A stretch of DNA of 64,000 bases, taken from the NCBI RefSeq assembly GCF_000192795.1, contig NW_007360610.1, forward strand, positions 1,417-65,416. The letters run 5' to 3'. Every line of letters starts with the position of its first letter. Within the stretch, counting starts at the first letter, position 1. This stretch comes from Vavraia culicis subsp. floridensis (taxonomy: Eukaryota; Microsporidia; Pleistophoridae). Below the pieces are notes generated by a model. It searched no databases and had not been told where the DNA came from. It was given only the letters and a program-made list of their open reading frames with translations. The translations under genes and the position numbers were made by a program. Positions 19,901 to 30,550 of the stretch are shown one piece after another.

Positions 19901-22661
19901 CTTTTACCATGATAAATTAATGAATGATTTAATTGACAGTAATTAATCAACGAGTGTATTGTGATAGATTGAGGTGCTGAGGAACAACTGACCGGGTGAA
20001 TGACATAGATTTTTGTGTTTAAGAATGATTTGAATGTGATTGTAAGCGGTTTGAAATGGTAAAGAATCAGAATTAGCACGAGTGGACAAGAATACGATGG
20101 CGAATTACTGATCAAGAAGAGATAAACGGCTTAGGACCAAACATAGAGGTATGATGAGCAATTAAAAGTATTGAATGAAGTGCGAACATGGCAGTGTAAC
20201 TTAGGTAGAACGACCAGACAATTCTAACTATAGCTCAAATATATCTAAAACTCTTCCATATGACAGCAAATCACATGTGTTGAATTGCCAAATGACAGGA
20301 CGAGGAACAATGAGATGGTTCAAGGTATCAAGCAACAGCACGAAATCGAGCATATACAGCGATGGAACAGAAAAATGGCAACAAATAAACAAGCAGTTAA
20401 TTTACGACCATTTTAATTTATCATGACAGCCCGAGCAAACTAAAATTGTTTATTTCATACTTCCCAACTAATCTGCACATCATCTTAAACGTGATTATCT
20501 GCTTAGTGAACAGGATGGTTATTAAAAGCAGTGATTGCTACGATTATTAATTGATGGAAATGCGATGATGATAAATTAGATGTATTGATGGAGCGAGTAG
20601 CTCGTTTTACCGGTAGTATTAGGTTATGAGGTTGGTGTGGAAGGATTGAATGCGTATGTTTGGTGCAATAAAGTTGAGAATATGTACGAGAGAAGACCTT
20701 GGTGGTTGGATATGCATTTTGGATTGGTAGAGGATTTGGTATGGTGCAAGAGAAGTGCTTGCCAGCGGAAAAAGGTTATAAAAGGTTATTTGATCACCTT
20801 GCCGTGCTGTGACCGGTGCTACAACACGTAGTGATGAATACGTACCAATATAACGAGAGAGTCCTATTTTACTAATTAAATCAAACATCAAACGCATTCT
20901 TTATTCTCATTTCCTGCTATGATGTTTTAAATTTGCGTTGGCCTGGTTAACAGACATTAAGATGAGCGTTAACTGAATCTCTGACCTGCAGGAGTGAACG
21001 GTCTTAAGGACGCGAAATGTTCATGGACAGAAAAGCACGTAAATACGTTGAAATGGTGTATAATCAGAAAAAACACGGAGTACATCAATGCTTTACAGTG
21101 ACATGATAATACGGTACGTGTTTTATGGCAGATCACTGTACCGCAGTTTATAGAATGGATCTAAACGAATATTTTAAAGAGAGGAACAGAACAAGAACAC
21201 CTTATTTGCCCAACAAGGCACGTATGAAGCATAACAAACACTTATGATGCATTCACACCAACCATGCCTGATAATTCATTTGTCTTTGACAAGTTTTCAC
21301 AATTTCTTCCAATGCGATGCGCTGTCATTTCCCTGTTTATAAACAATCTAATCATAAATTTAACCATCTCCAACACCAAACAAGATTATTTCCACGTTAC
21401 TCATCCTGACACACTCAGCACTCGTACTACAAGTAGTGATGGTACACCCAGCCAGTACCGTTCAAATTACTCCTAGAACTGTAGCGCACAGCAATGATCC
21501 TTGCTAAAGTCATGAACTGCTGGTGTTAACAGTAGATAAAACATCTTTCCACAAGAATCACTAGCGCACAGCAATGATCCTTGCTAAAGTCATGAACTGC
21601 TGGTGTTAACAGTAGATAAAACATCTTTCCACAAGAATCACAGCGACACGGTATAGCAAATCGCATCAGGGAAAGGTATCCGATAACCGAAACGGTTTAG
21701 AGTGTATGAACGTGCAAGGTACTTTTTAGTAGGAGCAATTCTTACAACACTCCTGCGATGGCGTGCAAAACGGATGTGATAATACCGTGCAAATGTTTTT
21801 ATTGTAGACCAGCAAAAGTGTTTGTTTGCATATTAGTGATGTATGAGGAGATAAATGAACGTACTTTTACCAAAAAGGTTTCTGTTCATCTGTTGCAGAG
21901 AAATATCAAGGACAAGTGACCGTTATTTACCTATATAAATTATTTTTTATAAAATGCTCGTCTATTCATCTCCTCAAACCACAGCACTCAATCAGCACAT
22001 TTTGCTAGTTTCATACAAATTAGCAATTCATGGGTGAGTGTGGTACTTTGTTCACAGCACCTCACCATTCTGATCCACTAATTTGCTAGCATTGTATTCA
22101 ACATGGCAGTACGTTCGCGATTGTATATGAATCAGGTGTTATATGAGGAGAGCGCTTTATTTGATGCTTACATGTGGCGGAAACTGTTCCTACATCGGTT
22201 GACTGTTGTCCGGTTGAATTTGAAAATGTGCAAAGGTTAATTTGATAAAAATTGCTGATGCTTACCCATTGCATTTTCTTCCACACGAATGGCATCGTCA
22301 AATGTTTATTGATTGATGTTAATGGAATGGTTCTTTCATGTCAACATCAAATAAATCATCATCCCACGTTATAACCGTAAGAACAGCTATTTTTGGAGTA
22401 TTCCTTGCAAATATGCCTCATATGTGCGAGTAAAAGGCACTTATTGCACACTTTCCGCTAAGCTATTGTCTGCTGTTCAAGCTCCTTATGCTCGTTCATC
22501 CGGTTATCTCTTACTCGTGGCCGGTGCCATACCGGGTATTACTAGTTTGCCCATCCAAGTAACATCTCTGCACACGTGTTTGATCCCACATCGTGGCTTA
22601 TCATTTTTTTCATCTGCTCATCGATGGCAGCCTACCAACAAATTCTCCATTTTTTACCGTA
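19901..22661. other. 2.8-kb intergenic region
   Basis: No gene supported; frames at 20619-20897 and 21264-21476 lack start signals and protein character. It holds the perfect 80-bp tandem duplication at 21482-21641. Confidence 0.5.
21482..21641. repeat. Perfect 80-bp tandem duplication
   Basis: The unit starting TAGCGCACAGCAATGATCC occupies 21482-21561 and is repeated without a mismatch at 21562-21641. Zero divergence in non-coding DNA points to a very recent duplication, or an assembly artefact. Confidence 0.95.
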
Positions 22662-22665
22662 CCCC
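22662..22665 (+). promoter_or_regulatory. C-run start signal of CDC23
   Basis: CCCC, eight bases before the ATG at 22674; this places the start there and not at upstream non-ATG codons. Confidence 0.6.
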
Positions 22666-22673
22666 TCGAAACC

Positions 22674-24290
22674 ATGTCTTTCTACAGCCATGCCCAGTTC
22701 AACACCCTATCCCATCTCGCCAAGCTGTCCATAAACCCTTCCCAGCAGCTGTCGCCCCACGATCTGCCACTTCTCGTCCAGTTCCATCTAAAAAACTACT
22801 ACACGCTCTACCAGAGCGTGCATTGCCGGCCTGATCACCAGTTCTACTTCTGCACGTGTCACAACACGCGCGACAACTTCATGCGCAATTACGTGCTGCT
22901 GCTGCACAAGCATACGGTCAGGGAGAGTGTGAACATGTGTTTGGAGCCGTATGTTGAGAATGAGTTCATTTTGTACGTGTGCGCGCTTGTTGAGGGCGAC
23001 AAGAAGAGGAAGGAAGAGCTGCTGATGAGAGCTGTTGCGGTTAACGGACTGTTTGTGGACGCGTGGCAAGAATTGATGGGTGTGCTTGAGGATAGGAACA
23101 GGGTCGTTGAGATTGGATGTGCGAAGAGCGGAGACGAGAAGATGGTGTGGGAGGTGTTCAAGGTTGAGTTGTATTGCCGTAGATTTATTGATCTTGGTAT
23201 TGACGAGAACGTGCTGTTTAAGGTCACCGATTGGAAGGAGAACGAAGTGGCCGGTCAATTTGATAGCAGCGACGATGCCCGTGTTAGAACAGATGCTCCG
23301 CAATTTACGAGCAGGAACGAAAATAACAGGCAGGCGTATGAGAGTAGGCCACGATTTGCAATCACGGTTACGAGCGATGCAAGCAACACGAGCACGAACA
23401 GTGATTTACAGGATGATGAGGATCGTACGTGCAGGGGAGATTGTATAAATGCACAGATAGATGCACATTCTGGCCTGCTCAGCCGTTCAAACCCCCTTAC
23501 CGCCCATCCCACATGCTCGTACCAATCAAACCTAAACGCACCGTACCTGAAGAATCTTCGAGCTGCGTACTTCTATCACAAGAAGGAATACGACATTTCG
23601 CTTGCCCTGTTCAACTCCTCAGCACTCATAGATCATTACGACCTGTACAGCAACATTCTGTACATCAAGAATGATAAGCGTGCATTGTCCCTGCTGTGCC
23701 ACTCCATGCACAGCAAGTATCCGTTCAGTGTAGAAACGATGGCAACCGCCGGTAATTTTTACTCTCTCCAGAAGAATCATACGGCCGCAATACACCACTT
23801 CAAACGGGCCATCCGTTTCAACCACCGATACGCGTTTCTGAACACCCTGATAGCCCACGAATACATGGAGCTGAACCAGTACAACACTGCAATAAAGTAT
23901 TACAGTCTGAGTACGAACGATTATCGTGCATACTTTGGCATGGGGCAGGCGTACGCCATGCAATCATCCCGATTGGCGATTGCGTTTTTTAAGAAGGCGC
24001 TCTTGCTCAACAGTACCGATCCGTTTATATGGCAGAGCCTGGGCAACGAGTATAAAAAATTTAATGACGTGAAAAGTGCCCTGGAGTGCTATAGGCGGAT
24101 GGTGGAGTGCGGAGAAATCAGTGGATGGCTTATGATCGGTGATATGTACAAGAACAGGAAGGAGTACGAGTGTGCGGTGGAGTACTACGAAAAATATGTT
24201 GGAGTGGTCAAGGATGAGAAGATCAGCAGGTACTTGAGGGAATACCATGGCAGGCTGAGAGATTCTAGGGATAGCGGTGAAAAGGAATGA
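22674..24290 (+). CDS. CDC23: APC/C subunit CDC23 (APC8), TPR protein
   Basis: 538 residues. Scaffold subunit of the anaphase-promoting complex, the ubiquitin ligase that triggers anaphase. The C-terminal half (about 280-530) is a run of TPR repeats. The stretch around DLYSNILYIKNDKRALSLL, VETMATAGNFYSLQKNH, AIHHFKRAIRFNHRYAF, AHEYMELNQYNTAIKYY and DYRAYFGMGQAYAMQSS follows CDC23/APC8 (LYSNVLYV, GNYYSL, GHEYMEMKNT, DYRAWYGLGQ) more closely than CDC27 or CDC16. An acidic, poorly conserved linker (about 190-270) separates the N-terminal helical part. Length is near the family norm. The upstream extension of the frame to 22593 is discarded because of the C-run. Confidence 0.85.
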   Translation: MSFYSHAQFNTLSHLAKLSINPSQQLSPHDLPLLVQFHLKNYYTLYQSVHCRPDHQFYFCTCHNTRDNFMRNYVLLLHKHTVRESVNMCLEPYVENEFILYVCALVEGDKKRKEELLMRAVAVNGLFVDAWQELMGVLEDRNRVVEIGCAKSGDEKMVWEVFKVELYCRRFIDLGIDENVLFKVTDWKENEVAGQFDSSDDARVRTDAPQFTSRNENNRQAYESRPRFAITVTSDASNTSTNSDLQDDEDRTCRGDCINAQIDAHSGLLSRSNPLTAHPTCSYQSNLNAPYLKNLRAAYFYHKKEYDISLALFNSSALIDHYDLYSNILYIKNDKRALSLLCHSMHSKYPFSVETMATAGNFYSLQKNHTAAIHHFKRAIRFNHRYAFLNTLIAHEYMELNQYNTAIKYYSLSTNDYRAYFGMGQAYAMQSSRLAIAFFKKALLLNSTDPFIWQSLGNEYKKFNDVKSALECYRRMVECGEISGWLMIGDMYKNRKEYECAVEYYEKYVGVVKDEKISRYLREYHGRLRDSRDSGEKE

Positions 24291-25473
24291 TAGGTGTGCA
24301 TCGTGCGGCTCCAGAACATGATTTGGTTCTATGCATCGATAGAAAACGATTTGTTTAGCGGGGAATAGACGGAAATAATGCACTCCGAGACCGGCACTGG
24401 GTATGCGGAGTTGGCTTTGTAGTAAAGGTAGCATTGGATTACTGTGAAATGTTTGATTGGCTGTACAAGGGGATATAGCACGTGCTGCGTAAGGACAAAA
24501 CACTAACATACGCGGTTCTAAGAGCGTAATGCTCGTTTACCTCATATTTTATTGATAGCTGCTGCCATACGTGCACACACCCCTGATTGTTCCGTATAGG
24601 GCGTTAAACATCGTCTTAGTGTTTGATTAAATGTTTTTACTCGCACGCCGTTGGATCGAACCAAGTGTTTGATCTACCCACGTATTTGCGGACTGGGATA
24701 CAAGGAGTGACCGGTGTACATCATTAGAATGGATGACGAAAAGAAAAAGTTGGAGAGTATGAACATGATACGCGCTAATTGAACTCATTTGATGTGCCAA
24801 CTACGTAGTACACCGGTTAAAACTTAGATTTGTGTTTTCTCAAACTGATAACTCTGGGCTAAGCATCATTACATCGGTTAAATTATGCTTTTATACAATC
24901 TGTCCGCTCAATCAGATGTTTGTTCTACTCTTCTAACTCAGCAGGTCGTGCTGTTACCTGGTCATTCGCTAGATAATTAGCCTCTCCATACATTTTCTGT
25001 GCTTTAAACACAATTTCTAGCCCTGACACTGTTTGGCTATGGAATGGCAGGTTAAGGCTGCCGTATTTTTAGTTTTGCCGCCTTGTTTAATGGGAAGAGC
25101 GTGTATGAAGCAAAGAAACATTCGCATACCGCTTTTATATTTAGAATGGTTTTTGCCGGTAGCACAGTTTGCCCATGGTACAAATCGTTTGGTTCCATTT
25201 TAATATATCACGTAGATAATCAACGTAAAATGCTCAAATTCAGTCTTACGGTCTTTGTAAGTGTTAGATACATCCTCTGTTTGCCTGACTAGTTCATGAT
25301 TTTTTGTAGAAAACACTGTATGATCAATTTAATTTGCCAAACATCGTTTATTTATCTTCCTGTATTGCTGTATCTCAACAAATACATTTTCGTTTTTTGT
25401 ATGATCTCTTTAGCCCTGCACAATACGGTGAGGCGTGTAATTTTCATCCAATTTACCTGGTACAGCACATCCC

Positions 25474-25596
25474 ATGAACAAACAAAGTAATGATCTGTTT
25501 GAGCTGTTCGTCTTTATACACTGTAACACATGTGCATTGCTTTACCAAGCCATTGTTAATGAAACTTTTTTCTTACAGAGGGTATCATACCGCTGA
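25474..25596 (+). CDS. Possible 40-residue protein
   Basis: An ATG immediately preceded by CCC opens a 40-codon frame (MNKQSNDLFELFVFIHC..., ending FFLQRVSYR) that stops 140 bases before SMC2. The C-run next to the ATG is exactly the signal used by the conserved genes in this window, and the residue mix is protein-like. No family recognised; a frame this short can arise by chance. Confidence 0.35.
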   Translation: MNKQSNDLFELFVFIHCNTCALLYQAIVNETFFLQRVSYR

Positions 25597-25662
25597 CCAA
25601 GAAGGTTGAACATGTTAGTTTGTTTGCTCGACCACCAGATTATTACGCTCCACAATTATCAT

Positions 25663-25686
25663 CTCCTCATCTCCTCATCTCCTCAT
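25663..25686. repeat. CTCCTCAT x3 microsatellite
   Basis: Three perfect 8-bp units in the pyrimidine-rich leader of SMC2. Confidence 0.8.
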
Positions 25687-25729
25687 CTTATCCTCAATCT
25701 CTGCCATAACTATTTCCATTATTTCCCTA

Positions 25730-25734
25730 CCCCC
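25730..25734 (+). promoter_or_regulatory. C-run start signal of SMC2
   Basis: CCCCC (with a further CCC at 25725-25727), three bases before the ATG at 25738. It overrides the TTG-initiated extension back to 25606. Confidence 0.7.
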
Positions 25735-25737
25735 AGT

Positions 25738-28700
25738 ATGGAACTAAAGCAACTCACCATAACAAACTTCAAATCAATCTCGAAGACAACGCTCAACATA
25801 TGCACATTCACCGCACTAACCGGTCTAAACGGCAGTGGCAAATCAAACATACTCGATGCAATCATGTTCTGTCTGGATAAGGGCAACATGCGCATGATGA
25901 GAGTAGAGTGTTACAAGGACCTGATACGAGCAGGTGCACAGAGCTGCGAAGTAGAGATGGTGTTTACATCGCTAGTAATACGCAGAGAGGTAAATCGTGA
26001 CGGCAAGTCTAAGATATATATAAACAACCATCCAGCATCGCTGAGCACCGTAAGAACGGTTACATCTGCGCTGAATATTCTGCTGATACAGCAGGGCACA
26101 ATTACCAAGTTCCTGCACACGAACGATTTGAACGCATTCATCAATTACTGCGTAGGTACGGTCAACCATTATAAGCAGCGCCTGAGCAGTGTGATGGACA
26201 AAGAGGACAAGCTGAATGCTGTTAAGAAACAGCTCAGTGACAGGATAGCACCGTTTTTTAGTAGATTGCGTGATGAGAGAGAAAATACGATCAGCAATCG
26301 CAAGAGAATGGGTCGTAAGAAGGTGGTAGAAGAGCGCTTAGCATCTGTCAAGCGCATGGAAAGGTTGCTCGAGCTGGTAGAAATGCAATGCATAGACGAG
26401 CATAAAAAAATTATAAAACAAAAGTTGGAACGCATAAATAGAGCAACGCAGCGAAGACTGCACTGCAAGGAGGAAAAGATAAAAATCGTGGAAATGAGAG
26501 AGGAGTTGAATGCGTTAAAGGAGAAGGAAAAGAGAACGGTGCCAATTGTTCAGTACTTAAAGACTAGGAGTACAGAAATCGAGGAGATGATAGGCATCAT
26601 GGAAGGAGGCATGGATGTAGTTGGGATAAATGAGGAGCGGTTTACGTTGATAGAGGATATGATGAGGATTAGAAAAGAAATTAATGGATGCGGAGGAAGA
26701 GTGCGCTTTAAAGACGAGCAAGATGCCGTGAATGATGTTGATAAGAGAATAGCATGTGAGGATAGCATGGAAAAGGGAGGTGGTGCAGACATATGCGATG
26801 AGATCATGAATGACAGGAACACGCTTTTGGCTTTGAGCACAGACATAACAAACGTAAGCAAGAACGTAGAAAAGTTAAAAGAACTCAGCAACAAAATTGA
26901 ATACGTGAAGAGCGATGCGTGTGTGAAAAGAACGGAGGGACGAGTCTTCGAACTGTTCACGCTTACTGACAGCAAATACAGGAGGGCTGTCGATACAATA
27001 CTTGGTAATAAAAGGAATTACTACGTGGTAAGAAACAGCGATCTGGCCAAGGACATAATAAAAGACGGTAATGGCACGTTTATACCACTGGACAAGATAA
27101 AATATATCGATAACAAATACAAACAGAACCTGCTCATACAGAAAATAAAGTACAGAGAAGAGCATCAGAATGCATTTTATTTTCTTTTCAATAACTATTA
27201 TGTGTTTGACACCGATAAGGATGCTAGAACATTTTCATTCAAGAACAAGGTGATTACAGTGACCTTAGAGGGGACCGTTTATGATTATAGAGGAGTGGTA
27301 AGCGGTGGAATGGTTAATGTAAAGGACATGGTTGGTAAAAGAGAAATTGAGAAGATTGATCGTGAAAATGACGAAGTAATGGGGGAGATGGCACGTTTGA
27401 TCGATGAAAATGTTAGTCTAGGTGTAAGGGCAGATAATTACGGAAGAGAGAAGGGGTTGAATGGACATGATAAAACAGAAAATGTAAGTATGGCGACCGG
27501 TAACGGAAAAGCGGTGGGTAAAGCGAGTGGCATGCACACTGCTGAGTGTTTAATCAAACGATTAAACAGCGGAGTATCCATCAGCTCGCTGCTTAGCAAC
27601 CATTACAACAACTGTGCTACATTCATCGAGCGGAGCAGTAAAAAATCGGAAAGAATACGTGGGCTAGTACAAAAAGGTACACGATTAAATGCCATAAATA
27701 AGATAATCAGGGACAAGGACCTGAACAAGATAAGCGAACTAAGAGCAGAATTAGTAAAAGAAAGGAAGAAGGAGGAGGAACTGAAAATAAGAGAAAAAGA
27801 GCGGGATAGGATAATTAAGGAGAATGAGGGTATAGAACAGTACAATGAGAGAATAAAAAAGAAAAGAATAGAAATTGAAGAGTACCTGAAAATGAGTAAG
27901 GTGGATGACGAGGATGATGTGGTCGATAGTTACGATGTACGGTACGATTTGAAGAATACTCTGGTCAAATTGGAGGGAAGGAGGATGGAAGATAATACGG
28001 GTGAGAAGATAGAGGAGATTATGAGGGAAGAATTTGAACGGGTGGAGGAGTGTTTCGTAGAGGATATGGGTAACAACGATGTGTACGTTGATGGTGTACA
28101 CGCTGATTATTTACAGCGTGATAACACACAAAGTAGCGTGCAATCTAAGGGCATCAAAAGCATTCTATACGATTTCCTCAAAAGCAAGAATTACAACTTT
28201 TCAGATCTTATCTCCACACTCAATTCTCACCTATCGGTAAAAGACACCCTATCATTCTTACATGGAACGGTAAACATGTATGAACAGGAGATCAAGGACT
28301 TAGCAGTGATGAAGAAAGAGATGGACCCTAAAAATTTTGATCTTTTAGAGAAGAACGAGCAACAATTAACAGAAATCAAAAACAAAATTATAAAATTAGA
28401 GAACGACAAGAAAAAAATTATGAAGAGCATAAATGAATTTGAAATACAAAGCGAGGCAAAGAGAAAAACGTTCATAGAAAACATCAACAGCACCATAAAT
28501 GGTATCATAGGCGTATTCATACCAGAGTGTAATATAAACATACAAAACGATGCCCTGAACATAACGATCAACAACAATGCGGTGAGCATCAACGAATTGA
28601 GCGGTGGGCAGCGGTCATTGATAGCAGTTGCCATGATGTTTTCGTGTATGGATACGCGGAATTGCCTGTGCCTATTTGATGAGATTGACAGTGCTTTAGA

Positions 28701-28854
28701 TCTAGGACAGACACAGAGAGTGTCTATGTATTTAAGGGATAAGGGCTGTCAGGTTGTTGTTGTGAGCTTGAAGGAAGGCTTTTATAGCTGTGCTGATGTT
28801 ATCTACCAGGTTTATAAGGAGAATAACTACGGAAAGGTGCAAAGAGTAAAATAG
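25738..28854 (+). CDS. SMC2: SMC2, condensin ATPase subunit
   Basis: 1038 residues (yeast Smc2 has about 1170). Core ATPase of condensin, which compacts chromosomes in mitosis as a dimer with SMC4. N-terminal head: Walker A GLNGSGKS (29-36) and LIQQGTITKFLH, close to the IMQGRITKVLN of SMC2 proteins. Long coiled coil with a hinge near residues 400-530 (GRVFELFTLTDSKYRRAVD ... GVVSGG). C-terminal head: ABC signature LSGGQ (954-958), Walker B with Asp981-Glu982 (LFDEIDSALDL) and the SMC2-like end VVVSLKEGF. These agree with SMC2 rather than SMC1, SMC3 or SMC4. All ATPase motifs are intact. The start is fixed by the C-run; the N-terminus MELKQLTITNFKS fits the family. Confidence 0.9.
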   Translation: MELKQLTITNFKSISKTTLNICTFTALTGLNGSGKSNILDAIMFCLDKGNMRMMRVECYKDLIRAGAQSCEVEMVFTSLVIRREVNRDGKSKIYINNHPASLSTVRTVTSALNILLIQQGTITKFLHTNDLNAFINYCVGTVNHYKQRLSSVMDKEDKLNAVKKQLSDRIAPFFSRLRDERENTISNRKRMGRKKVVEERLASVKRMERLLELVEMQCIDEHKKIIKQKLERINRATQRRLHCKEEKIKIVEMREELNALKEKEKRTVPIVQYLKTRSTEIEEMIGIMEGGMDVVGINEERFTLIEDMMRIRKEINGCGGRVRFKDEQDAVNDVDKRIACEDSMEKGGGADICDEIMNDRNTLLALSTDITNVSKNVEKLKELSNKIEYVKSDACVKRTEGRVFELFTLTDSKYRRAVDTILGNKRNYYVVRNSDLAKDIIKDGNGTFIPLDKIKYIDNKYKQNLLIQKIKYREEHQNAFYFLFNNYYVFDTDKDARTFSFKNKVITVTLEGTVYDYRGVVSGGMVNVKDMVGKREIEKIDRENDEVMGEMARLIDENVSLGVRADNYGREKGLNGHDKTENVSMATGNGKAVGKASGMHTAECLIKRLNSGVSISSLLSNHYNNCATFIERSSKKSERIRGLVQKGTRLNAINKIIRDKDLNKISELRAELVKERKKEEELKIREKERDRIIKENEGIEQYNERIKKKRIEIEEYLKMSKVDDEDDVVDSYDVRYDLKNTLVKLEGRRMEDNTGEKIEEIMREEFERVEECFVEDMGNNDVYVDGVHADYLQRDNTQSSVQSKGIKSILYDFLKSKNYNFSDLISTLNSHLSVKDTLSFLHGTVNMYEQEIKDLAVMKKEMDPKNFDLLEKNEQQLTEIKNKIIKLENDKKKIMKSINEFEIQSEAKRKTFIENINSTINGIIGVFIPECNINIQNDALNITINNNAVSINELSGGQRSLIAVAMMFSCMDTRNCLCLFDEIDSALDLGQTQRVSMYLRDKGCQVVVVSLKEGFYSCADVIYQVYKENNYGKVQRVK

Positions 28855-29421
28855 AATGATGGGAAGGCTTGTACCGATGTGTTTTGCGGAATGATAGTTG
28901 TGTTATGTTACGGATAGTGGGGATGATACTGCCGTGGGATAAAGTAATAATAACAGGAAATGTGTTATTGTACGGGCAGTACAACAAAATGATACTGCTG
29001 TGGGATGAAGTGATAATAACAGGAAATAAGGGAGCAACAGGTAGATGGTACAATACAAAGTAACAAAATGATATGCAGCAGGTGAATGACGATAATCTAG
29101 CTGGGAGCTATTCATGTTTTAATGGTTATAAAGTACATTTTGTGTATTTTCCTTGGTCATGTATGATGCCGATACTTATTTACGGCACAAGAAATGTTAT
29201 AATACTTTCTCAATGAGTTCAATGGTTCTTTAATGATGAAATGAGTAAAAATATGTTTCGTAACAAGTATTATACAGGCTGTGAAAACGGCATATTTTAA
29301 CCGTTCTTGGAGATGTAAGTAGGATGTGTTCGTTATTATTTCTGCTTCATGTTACAACGTAGTATCAATGTAAGCGTTGAATTCCAAATATTTCAAATTG
29401 TAAAAAATGATCGTGGCGCAA
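28855..29421. other. Intergenic region with an imperfect repeat
   Basis: No gene. It contains two near-identical copies, 66 bases apart, of a stretch of about 39 bases beginning at 28923 and 28989. Confidence 0.55.
28923..29027. repeat. Imperfect direct repeat, period 66 bp
   Basis: ATGATACTGCCGTGGGATAA at 28923 recurs with three substitutions over about 39 bases from 28989 and keeps the GATAATAACAGGAAAT-type end. An older, partly eroded tandem duplication just after SMC2. Confidence 0.8.
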
Positions 29422-29503
29422 GACACTGTGGCGGAGTGGTTAACGCGTCGGTCTGCTAAACCGGTGCCCTTGGGGCGCACGGGTTCGAATCCCGTCGGTG
29501 TCG
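29422..29503 (+). tRNA. tRNA-Ser (anticodon GCU)
   Basis: 82 nt, a complete cloverleaf. The acceptor stem GACACTG pairs with CGGTGTC (one G-U); D arm GCG/CGC around GAGTGGTTAA; anticodon stem TCGGT/ACCGG with loop CTGCTAA, anticodon GCT; a long variable arm (GCCC/GGGC), as expected for a serine tRNA; T arm ACGGG-TTCGAAT-CCCGT; discriminator G. The internal boxes TGGCGGAGTGG and GGTTCGAATCC are intact, no intron, and CCA is not encoded. It reads AGC and AGU codons. Confidence 0.97.
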
Positions 29504-29505
29504 AC

Positions 29506-29510
29506 TTTTT
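29506..29510 (+). terminator. RNA polymerase III terminator
   Basis: TTTTT three bases after the mature 3' end of the tRNA. Confidence 0.75.
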
Positions 29511-30550
29511 CGTGAAATAAAAACCACAGTAAGGTTAAGCATTCTAAAGGATGATTATGCAATTGGTACTACGATGTGGTGGATGGCCTATTTGGTGTCG
29601 GTACGAAGAGTTGTTCTTAGCGGTAAAATTAAGATATTTAGGGCTACTTACGTGTATTCCTTAACAAAAAGTTTGGAGCATATTTTGCTGTGGTGGACAA
29701 GCATAAAAGCACTTTGGAAATCGTGTCTTTGCAGATATTACCCGTAAAAAGTAGTTGATCACGTTTGAAAACAATAAATTTAGTAAAAACTGTCAAGTGT
29801 ATTCATGTAGAACGGAGCATAATTTTTTATTCTATAAAATTGGTTGCCCTGTTATTTCACACGAATCAAAGAATCAATTGTTAAGTCATTTATTTATTCG
29901 AAGATAGTGACGGGGTAGTCTACCAAAAAAATGGGCCACGGTTCAATTTGAAGTATGTCTTTGGAATTAGTAAAATGTTTTACTCCGTGTAGCTATCGCT
30001 TAGCAATATACAACCTTAATGAGTAGTATTTGGCCGTAATTTAAGCTATTGCCCAGCACGATATAGCATTCGTAGACCTATCATGGTTAATGCTCATTTG
30101 CTATTCCAAACACAACTACTATTTCGGTAAATATAGCACCACTTGCACTTAACGTGCTATATGATGCAATAATGTTAGTTTTCACTCATTGTACCGTATT
30201 GCTATCAGCAACGTTTACCCTCTCAGGCTGTTTGTACACGTTTAGCTTCATTACACCCTCAGGAATGGTGTAGGGTAGCAAAACGGGTAAATTTGATAAA
30301 TAAACGTACTTTGATGTAAAAATGAGCATAGCACGCCTTGATTCGGTATTACATACATTTTGGGTGTGTTGACACGCACAATCAAGTAAAAAATGGTTAT
30401 TGACCACATTTCTTATTCTAACTACAATGCGATGTTCAGATGTGGTATTTTTCCAGATTAATATTACACATGCTTTACGAGCAAGGAGAGTTTATTCGGT
30501 AAATGAGTTTGTAGCGTATTTATGGTGTTGGGACAGGGGATGGATCTGAA
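29511..30550. other. 1-kb intergenic region
   Basis: A/T-rich; no supported gene on either strand. Confidence 0.5.

Larger units (their letters stand above)
24291..25729. other. Intergenic region with a mini-ORF and a short tandem repeat
   Basis: It contains the 40-codon candidate gene at 25474-25596 and three copies of CTCCTCAT at 25663-25686, just upstream of SMC2. Nothing else supported. Confidence 0.5.

Noticed and set aside
25606..25737. N-terminal extension of SMC2.
   Set aside because: It starts at TTG and reads through a microsatellite; the C-run and the family N-terminus mark 25738.
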